A DNA stretch of 64,000 nt, taken from NCBI RefSeq assembly GCF_000621785.1, contig NZ_JHXI01000010.1, positions 62,001 to 126,000 of the forward strand, written 5' to 3'. This document shows, piece after piece, positions 59,016 through 64,000 of this stretch (positions are counted from its first letter, which is position 1; each line of letters starts with the position of its first letter). Under the pieces are notes generated by a model. The model was not told the origin of the DNA, did not search any database, and was given only the letters and a program-made list of their open reading frames with translations. Position numbers and translations under genes: made by a program. The DNA is from Ruminococcus flavefaciens ND2009. GTDB taxonomy: Bacteria > Bacillota > Clostridia > Oscillospirales > Ruminococcaceae.

Positions 59016-59975
59016 ATGTTAAACTACAGACCTAAAATGTTCGACGAAGCGTCGAAGTCACACGCATCAAAAAAGCTTTTCGTGATAATACTCTGCTTTA
59101 TTGCAGTGTTCATAGTGGTGATCGTGCTTGAGAGCCTGGTATCGGGAATAGTTTCCTGGACCCCCTTGAAGGATGAACTTGCAAACGCCGATACGGAACA
59201 TATATGGCAGGAGTCCATGGAGGCTTCAAAGAAGGTAATGTCAGACCCGAAAATAATGGTGCCCACCCTTATCGGTACGGTATTCGGCACTCTTACAGCC
59301 ATGTTCTACTGCCGCTTTATAGAGATGAGACCCATCCGCTCAATGGGTGCGGTAAAGAAGCGCTGCATACCCGATTACCTTATCGGACTTGTGATCGGTG
59401 CAGCTCTTATGACCGCAATAGTCGCCATGAGCAATCTCACAGGCGCAAGCAAGACCGTTATGTGTGAAAAGGTAGAATACGGCACTATAGCCCTGTTCCT
59501 GCTGGGATTTTTCGTACAGGGCATGAGCGAGGAGTTCATCTTCCGCGGCTATCTGCTTACCACCATAGGAGGCGCAGGCTACCACACCGCTGTCGGTGTC
59601 GGCATAACCTCTGTAGGCTTTGCCCTTGCACACGCCGCAAACCCCGGCTTCGGAGCAGTCCCCTTTATCAATCTCACCATGTTCGGTGTCTTTGCAGCCC
59701 TCTACATGATACTCACTGACAGTATATGGGGTGTTTCCGCCATACATTCCATCTGGAACTTCACCCAGGGCAATCTCTACGGCATAAGCGTCAGCGGCTC
59801 TGCCGACACAGAGTCGGTAATGCGCACCTCGGCTGTGTCGGAAAAGGCATGGCTCACAGGCGGAGAGTTCGGCATAGAGGGAAGCATATTCACCACTGTC
59901 GCCCTCGGTATCGGCATAGCTGCTGTGCTCTTCCTGCTGAATAAAAAGGCAGCAAAAGCTGCCCCCGCTCAATGA
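59016..59975 (+). CDS. CPBP-family intramembrane metalloprotease
   Basis: The 319 residues have about eight hydrophobic helices and the three CPBP motifs: SEEFIFRGYL (Glu172-Glu173, Arg177), FALAHAANPGFG (His206) and HSIWNFTQG (His244, Asn248). The motifs are complete, so it is probably active; relatives cleave prenylated or membrane proteins or give bacteriocin self-immunity. The start ATG has GGAGG 7 nt upstream; the ATG just before it is only 4 nt away. Divergent from the ABC exporter, which suggests linked control. Confidence 0.93.
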   Translation: MLNYRPKMFDEASKSHASKKLFVIILCFIAVFIVVIVLESLVSGIVSWTPLKDELANADTEHIWQESMEASKKVMSDPKIMVPTLIGTVFGTLTAMFYCRFIEMRPIRSMGAVKKRCIPDYLIGLVIGAALMTAIVAMSNLTGASKTVMCEKVEYGTIALFLLGFFVQGMSEEFIFRGYLLTTIGGAGYHTAVGVGITSVGFALAHAANPGFGAVPFINLTMFGVFAALYMILTDSIWGVSAIHSIWNFTQGNLYGISVSGSADTESVMRTSAVSEKAWLTGGEFGIEGSIFTTVALGIGIAAVLFLLNKKAAKAAPAQ

Positions 59976-60125
59976 TCCCGAAGCTATGATCTGAGTTTAG
60001 AGTTGAAAGTTGTAGAGTCGTCTGCGGTGACAATTTTTAAATATTGTGAGCGAAGCGAACACATTAACTAATCACTGACCACTATGCACTAATCACTATC
60101 AGCGCTTGCGCTGAACAAACACAAT
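59976..60125. other. Intergenic stretch with decayed repeats
   Basis: Convergent spacer. It contains AGAGTTGAAAGTTGTAGAG near 60000, reminiscent of the 12569 block, and the run ACTAATCACTGACCACTATG then CACTAATCACTA (60067-60097), a degenerate 7-bp period. A CAGCGC/GCGCTG pair follows at 60098-60113. No gene. Confidence 0.5.
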
Positions 60126-60155
60126 GCCCCTGAGTGCCTTGTAACACTCAGGGGC
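60126..60155. terminator. Hairpin between convergent CPBP genes
   Basis: GCCCCTGAGTG/CACTCAGGGGC, a perfect 11-bp stem with an 8-nt loop. Short T runs follow at a small distance on each side (AAAACTTTT on plus, ATTGTGTTTG on minus), so it is a likely shared terminator of modest strength. Confidence 0.65.
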
Positions 60156-60179
60156 AAAACTTTTATACGGGATAATTTT

Positions 60180-61361
60180 TTATTGCTTGGTTTCAAGTAT
60201 GCGGAGCGCCATGTATCCGATGTGTATCACAACTGCGATTATGCAGCCCACCGAGGTCAGCGCCACGGGGAAGCCTCTCAGCTTCTGTGCCGGTGTGGAC
60301 ATGGGCAGCCTGTTCTTTACGGTGAATATTATCAGCAGGATAAGTCCTACCACCGCGCCTGCCAGGATAGCCAGACCATAGATACCCTTTGCAACGTCGT
60401 TATCCTCCATGAGAGACATGACAGTCACCATTGAGTTGATAAAGATGTGGACGATTATTGAGGGGATTATGGAGTTGTGCTTCATGTCGATGTGGCCGAA
60501 GAATATTCCGATGAGGAAAGCCAGCATGAACTGAGGCAGATTGCCGTGGGCAAGTCCGAAGAACACTGCCGATATGAATATGGCGAAGCGCCTGTCCGCC
60601 TTTGAGAATATCTTCATCAGTGCGCCGCGGAACATTATCTCTTCCGTAAGGGGAGCAATGATACAGCTGTATATGGTCATTATGGCAAAGCCCAGACCCG
60701 TATTTCCGTAGTCCAGATCCATGACATTGGTGGTGAAGCCGTACTTGGAGAAGATGCTCTCTATGCCGCTGGAAAGCATTCCTGCGGTTATCCAGATGAA
60801 CAGTCCCGCAAAGCAGTGTATCACCGCGTCGCTGAAGGTGTAATCCCTGGTTTTAAGCATGAATGAGGGCTTTATCTTCGCCCATTTCAGTCCTATGAAG
60901 GCAAATCCCACATTTGAGATAAGGTATATGAGCATATTTATCGAGACGAAGATCGCTCCGCCGTCCATATAGTGGGAAATAGCGCCTGTGGACGCATTGG
61001 GGTTCAGCTTTTGCAGCAGGAACTGTATACCAAATATAAGTGCATAAGCCAGAATGCTTGAGCCGATGAACTGGAAGAGGAAGGTAAATCCGCCTATGTT
61101 GTAATACTTCCTGAGGGCGTTCTTTTCCACCTTCGCAGGCTCATACGGCACGGAGAACTCGGGCATCGTTATCCAGGGGAGTATCTCCGAATAGTCGTCA
61201 TTGTACCAGTGGTACTCCGAGGGGTTGTCAAAGGGGTCATAGACGTCGGTCTTCTGCTTTTCCTTCAGCTCCTTGTCCTTCGCCTGAAGCTGCTTTGTAA
61301 GGCTGTATATCTCATGGTTAAGTGCGGCATATTCCGCGCTGTATCCCTGTGTTTCGTTCAT
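60180..61361 (-). CDS. CPBP-family intramembrane metalloprotease with N-terminal coiled coil
   Basis: The 393 residues start with a soluble, charged region (1-85) whose first 40 residues look coiled-coil (ALNHEIYSLTKQLQAKDKEL). Eight or so hydrophobic helices follow, with the CPBP motifs EEIMFRGALM (Glu240-Glu241, Arg245), GLAHGNLPQF (His272) and HIFINS (His305, Asn309). All catalytic positions are present. The N-terminal extension is unusual compared with the neighbouring CPBP protein, with which it shares little sequence outside the motifs. The ribosome binding site is weak (ACGGAA). Confidence 0.92.
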   Translation of the reverse strand: MNETQGYSAEYAALNHEIYSLTKQLQAKDKELKEKQKTDVYDPFDNPSEYHWYNDDYSEILPWITMPEFSVPYEPAKVEKNALRKYYNIGGFTFLFQFIGSSILAYALIFGIQFLLQKLNPNASTGAISHYMDGGAIFVSINMLIYLISNVGFAFIGLKWAKIKPSFMLKTRDYTFSDAVIHCFAGLFIWITAGMLSSGIESIFSKYGFTTNVMDLDYGNTGLGFAIMTIYSCIIAPLTEEIMFRGALMKIFSKADRRFAIFISAVFFGLAHGNLPQFMLAFLIGIFFGHIDMKHNSIIPSIIVHIFINSMVTVMSLMEDNDVAKGIYGLAILAGAVVGLILLIIFTVKNRLPMSTPAQKLRGFPVALTSVGCIIAVVIHIGYMALRILETKQ

Positions 61362-61462
61362 TTCCGTCGTTTATCCCTGCCTTTCTCTGTATCTTCAGCA
61401 TATTCTGAACTATATTTTAACATAAAAATCAATAAAAGTAAAGAGGCAGCAGCAAGTTTTCA

Positions 61463-63763
61463 TCAGCTGTACACTATTGCAAGTCCCTGTGAGCTCTCGC
61501 AGGTAAAGGGCTTGTCGTCGCCCGTCACTGTCACAAAGAGCTCATCGCCCCTTCGGACCGCCTTTATCTCTGCGGCGATACTGCCGTTTCTGTCATACAC
61601 TATGGTCTCCGCGGAGCCGCCCTCGCTCATACCATAGAACACTATCCTCATGCCGTCGGCGTAGTCATAGTCGGCGGTGTCGGTGAAGCTTCCGTACACT
61701 ATGACGGAATCGGGCTTTGCATACAGGGGCATACCGAAATAATCGTACTTACGGGTATACCAGCCTCCGCCCGAGAGCTCCTCACCTGTCTGTATATCCG
61801 TCCATGTGCCGCCCGCGGGAAGATAGAAGCTGCACTCCCCCGACTCGCTGAAAACGGGAGCCGCAAGCAGGGAGTCTCCCAGCATATACTGAGTGTCAAC
61901 AGTGAGGGCGCCGCGGTCGTGGGTGAAGTCCACAGCCATTGCCCTCATGACGGGAACTCCCGTGAAATGAGTCTTTACGGCGCAGCTCCAGATATAGGGC
62001 ATGAGCCTGCCTTTCAGCTTTACGAAATGCCTTGCCACATCGCAGCTCTCCTCGTCGAAGTGCCAGGGCACACGATAGGAGTTGTTGCCGTGATAGCGCG
62101 AATGTGAGGACATGAGCCCAAAGGCTGTCCAACGCTTGTAGAGGTCGGGAGTGCCAGTAGCCTCGAAGCCGCCTATGTCATGGGAGAAAAAGCCGAAGCC
62201 CGACATACAAAGAGAAAGTCCGCCGCGGAGGGTCTCCCACATGGAATTGTAGTCCGAGAAGCAATCTCCGCCCCAGTGAACGGGGAACTGCTGACAGCCT
62301 GCGGTGGCTGACCTTGCGAAAAGGCATCCCCTGCCCTCAAGGGCTTCAAAAGCAGTCCTGTTGTATAGGTAGGAGTAATAGTTGTGCATCATGAACGGGT
62401 CCGAGCCGTCATGCCAGACCACGTCCGTGGGGATACGCTCGCCGAAATCCGTCTTTACCGCATCCACTCCCATATCCGAAAGCTCCCGTATCTGTGCGGC
62501 ATACCACTCTCTCGCCTCAGGGTTTGTGAAGTCTATTATGCCCATACCCGGCTGCCACATATCGCTCTGATACACGGAGCCGTCCCTGTTTTTCAGGAAG
62601 AAGCCCTTCTCCGCGCACTCCGCGAACACAGGGGATTTCTGCCCCACATAGGGATTTATCCACACGCATATCCTGAGCCCCTTTGCCTTGAGGCGGGCTA
62701 TCATCGCCCCGGGGTCAGGGAATTTTCTCTCGTCCCAGCGGAAGCTGCACCACTCCAGCTCCTTCATCCAGAAGCAGTCGAAGTGGAAAACGTCCAGGGG
62801 TATGTCCCTGCGCTTCATCTCGTCAATGAAGGAGGTCACGGTGTCCTCGTCATACTCTGTGGTGAAGGAGGTTGACAGCCACAGTCCGAAGGACCAGGGC
62901 GGCGGCAGTGCAGGTCTGCCTGTAAGGGCGGTGTACCGCTCTATAACATCGGCAATGGTATCGCCGCCGAAGATGAAGTATTCCAGTGTCTCCCCCTGAA
63001 CGGAAAAAGCAGTCTTTGACACGTTCTCGCTCCCCACCTCGAAGCTGACACGGGCAGGGGTATTGACAAAGACGCCATAGCCGCGGGACGATGTGAAGAA
63101 AGGCACCGATTTGTAGCTCTGCTCGGTGCAGGTGCCGCCGTCATCATTCCAGACCTCAACGGTCTGACCGTTCTTTACGAAAGAGGTGAACTTCTCGCCT
63201 AAGCCGTAGATATACTCGCCTACGGAGATGTCAAGCATTTCGCGGATATAGGTGCTGCCGCCGTTGTCCCACTGCGAGAAGGGGCGCTCCCCCGAGGTCT
63301 CCTGCTGACGGAGCTGCCTGCGGAAGGGCTCCTCCTCTATGATAGAAGTGGTGCGCCAGCCTGTTTTGGTTAGGAGCCTGTCCCCGTACCTGTAGGAGAT
63401 GTTCCACTCCTTGCCGTCAGCGCCCGTCCTGACGGAGGTCTTTCCCGAAATGAGCTCCCAGCCCCCGTCCTCGGTACGCCTTATGACGGGACGGAAGCCG
63501 CTGTCCTCATTGAGAGGGAAAGAAGGACGCTTCTTCACGCCGCCGCTGAAATGGCTTATAGTGACCTTGATGCTGTTCTCCAGTGTGGAGGTGAAGGTCA
63601 CTGTGAGCATGGGACCGCCTAAGGTCATGCCCCTGTTTGATATGAACTGTGTAGCCGCCCACACCGTCAGGGACCTGTCGTCCGCTTCGGTCTCGTATAT
63701 CTGAGCTGCCCAGCGGACGTCATAGCCCGTCCTGCTGAGCCAGTAACCGTCGGATACCTTCAT
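61463..63763 (-). CDS. yicI: Glycoside hydrolase family 31 alpha-xylosidase, YicI type
   Basis: Releases alpha-xylose from the non-reducing end of xyloglucan oligosaccharides such as isoprimeverose. The 766 residues begin MKVSDGYWLSRTG, matching the start of E. coli YicI, and contain the nucleophile Asp439 in AVKTDFGERIPTD and the acid/base Asp500 in HWGGDCFSDY, plus FGLWLSTSF and GFGFFSHDIGGFE. No signal peptide, so it is cytoplasmic and acts on imported oligosaccharides. The start ATG has AAGGAG about 8 nt upstream; in-frame codons further upstream cross the promoter. Single gene with its own operator-bearing promoter; length is close to YicI (772). Confidence 0.95.
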   Translation of the reverse strand: MKVSDGYWLSRTGYDVRWAAQIYETEADDRSLTVWAATQFISNRGMTLGGPMLTVTFTSTLENSIKVTISHFSGGVKKRPSFPLNEDSGFRPVIRRTEDGGWELISGKTSVRTGADGKEWNISYRYGDRLLTKTGWRTTSIIEEEPFRRQLRQQETSGERPFSQWDNGGSTYIREMLDISVGEYIYGLGEKFTSFVKNGQTVEVWNDDGGTCTEQSYKSVPFFTSSRGYGVFVNTPARVSFEVGSENVSKTAFSVQGETLEYFIFGGDTIADVIERYTALTGRPALPPPWSFGLWLSTSFTTEYDEDTVTSFIDEMKRRDIPLDVFHFDCFWMKELEWCSFRWDERKFPDPGAMIARLKAKGLRICVWINPYVGQKSPVFAECAEKGFFLKNRDGSVYQSDMWQPGMGIIDFTNPEAREWYAAQIRELSDMGVDAVKTDFGERIPTDVVWHDGSDPFMMHNYYSYLYNRTAFEALEGRGCLFARSATAGCQQFPVHWGGDCFSDYNSMWETLRGGLSLCMSGFGFFSHDIGGFEATGTPDLYKRWTAFGLMSSHSRYHGNNSYRVPWHFDEESCDVARHFVKLKGRLMPYIWSCAVKTHFTGVPVMRAMAVDFTHDRGALTVDTQYMLGDSLLAAPVFSESGECSFYLPAGGTWTDIQTGEELSGGGWYTRKYDYFGMPLYAKPDSVIVYGSFTDTADYDYADGMRIVFYGMSEGGSAETIVYDRNGSIAAEIKAVRRGDELFVTVTGDDKPFTCESSQGLAIVYS

Positions 63764-63800
63764 TTTTTCAACTCCTTCCGCGCCGAAAGCGCTGAATGTC

Positions 63801-63816
63801 ATGATAGTACTATCAT
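63801..63816. promoter_or_regulatory. Perfect 16-bp palindrome over the GH31 promoter
   Basis: ATGATAGTACTATCAT is fully self-complementary and overlaps the -10 box and start region of the alpha-xylosidase promoter, where a repressor would block transcription. A sugar-responsive regulator is the natural guess; none is encoded nearby. Confidence 0.65.
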
Positions 63817-63840
63817 ACCATGTTTTTATGAACTTTTCAA
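63812..63840 (-). promoter_or_regulatory. Promoter of the GH31 alpha-xylosidase gene
   Basis: On the minus strand -35 TTGAAA, 17-bp spacer, -10 TATGAT; leader about 40 nt. From 63854 to the right edge no gene is visible. Confidence 0.72.
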
Positions 63841-64000
63841 TCCGTTCTGTCAAGCCTTCTTTAAGGTTTGCGCCTCAGGTGTACTTTCTACAAATGGTAA
63901 TTTTTGCAATCCGGTTTCCACTATGGATATATCTGCTTCTGCACTTTTTCACTGCTTTTTACACAGGCGATATAAAGCCTTTTATACCGCAAAAATCCCA

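Noticed and set aside
63854-64000. Possible gene start at the right edge
   Set aside because: No start codon with a ribosome binding site or recognisable peptide could be read in either direction in the last 147 bp.

Overview
The window is chromosomal DNA of a low-to-mid GC Gram-positive anaerobe, most likely a Ruminococcus or close relative (Bacillota, Oscillospiraceae). The evidence is a Clostridia-type S10/spc ribosomal operon with zinc-ribbon S14 and L24, a type I dockerin on a secreted CAP protein, a BspA-type leucine-rich-repeat surface protein with an SPKTG sorting motif, a Cthe_2159-like carbohydrate-binding lipoprotein, a YicI-type GH31 alpha-xylosidase, and importer permeases of the kind used by plant-polysaccharide degraders. 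Promoters throughout are consensus sigma-A type, nearly all with 17-bp spacers.

Layout. (1) 1-10.5 kb, minus strand: rpsJ-rplC-rplD-rplW-rplB-rpsS-rplV-rpsC-rplP-rpmC-rpsQ-rplN-rplX-rplE-rpsN-rpsH-rplF-rplR-rpsE-rpmD-rplO-secY (secY is cut by the window edge). A strong promoter lies about 320 nt upstream of rpsJ, and the leader carries an intrinsic terminator (attenuator). Three consecutive hairpins lie between rpsJ and rplC. (2) 10.6-12.5 kb: membrane-anchored glycerophosphodiesterase. (3) 12.6-24.6 kb, minus: one eight-gene operon encoding a giant solute-binding protein, two complete pairs of CUT1 sugar-type permeases, an NHL/TPR membrane protein, a YIP1-family membrane protein and a 931-aa DUF5696-type secreted protein. 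It has no ATPase gene and an attenuator-like leader. This is the main candidate for an undescribed system. (4) 24.9-27 kb, plus: NatA/NatB-type exporter. (5) 27.2-29.4 kb, minus: deoD and a polysaccharide flippase. (6) 29.5-31.2 kb: two Q/N/G/Y-rich two-TM membrane proteins with duplicated promoters flanking a DUF2752 protein. (7) 31.3-38.7 kb, minus: a hybrid cluster joining a CUT1 permease pair and a lipoprotein substrate binder to a MacA/HlyD-like adaptor and a MacB-periplasmic-domain protein, again without an ATPase and with a multi-helix leader. (8) 38.7-43.6 kb: small membrane protein, three tRNAs (Gly, Arg, His), a methyltransferase with a TetR-like operator, the LRR surface protein, and a peptidoglycan-binding-domain protein with a palindrome at its transcription start. 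(9) 43.7-48.8 kb, plus: FtsX-type ABC exporter plus two-component system (Bce-like module). (10) 49-55.2 kb: DUF4349 lipoprotein, a multi-hairpin repeat region, CAP-dockerin protein, YbjN-like protein, beta-helix carbohydrate-binding lipoprotein, an 84-bp palindromic element and a small lipoprotein. (11) 55.2-61.4 kb: heterodimeric ABC exporter pair, divergent CPBP protease, second CPBP protease. (12) 61.4-63.9 kb: GH31 alpha-xylosidase with a palindromic operator on its promoter.

How the genes fit together. Beyond translation and secretion, the accessory half is dominated by cell-envelope and carbohydrate functions: two ATPase-less importer clusters that presumably borrow a shared ATPase encoded elsewhere, an alpha-xylosidase for xyloglucan-type oligosaccharides, surface and cellulosome-type proteins, and several drug or peptide exporters. 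All functional calls rest on reading motifs and gene order in the sequence; no database search was possible. Coordinates of starts were chosen from visible ribosome binding sites.
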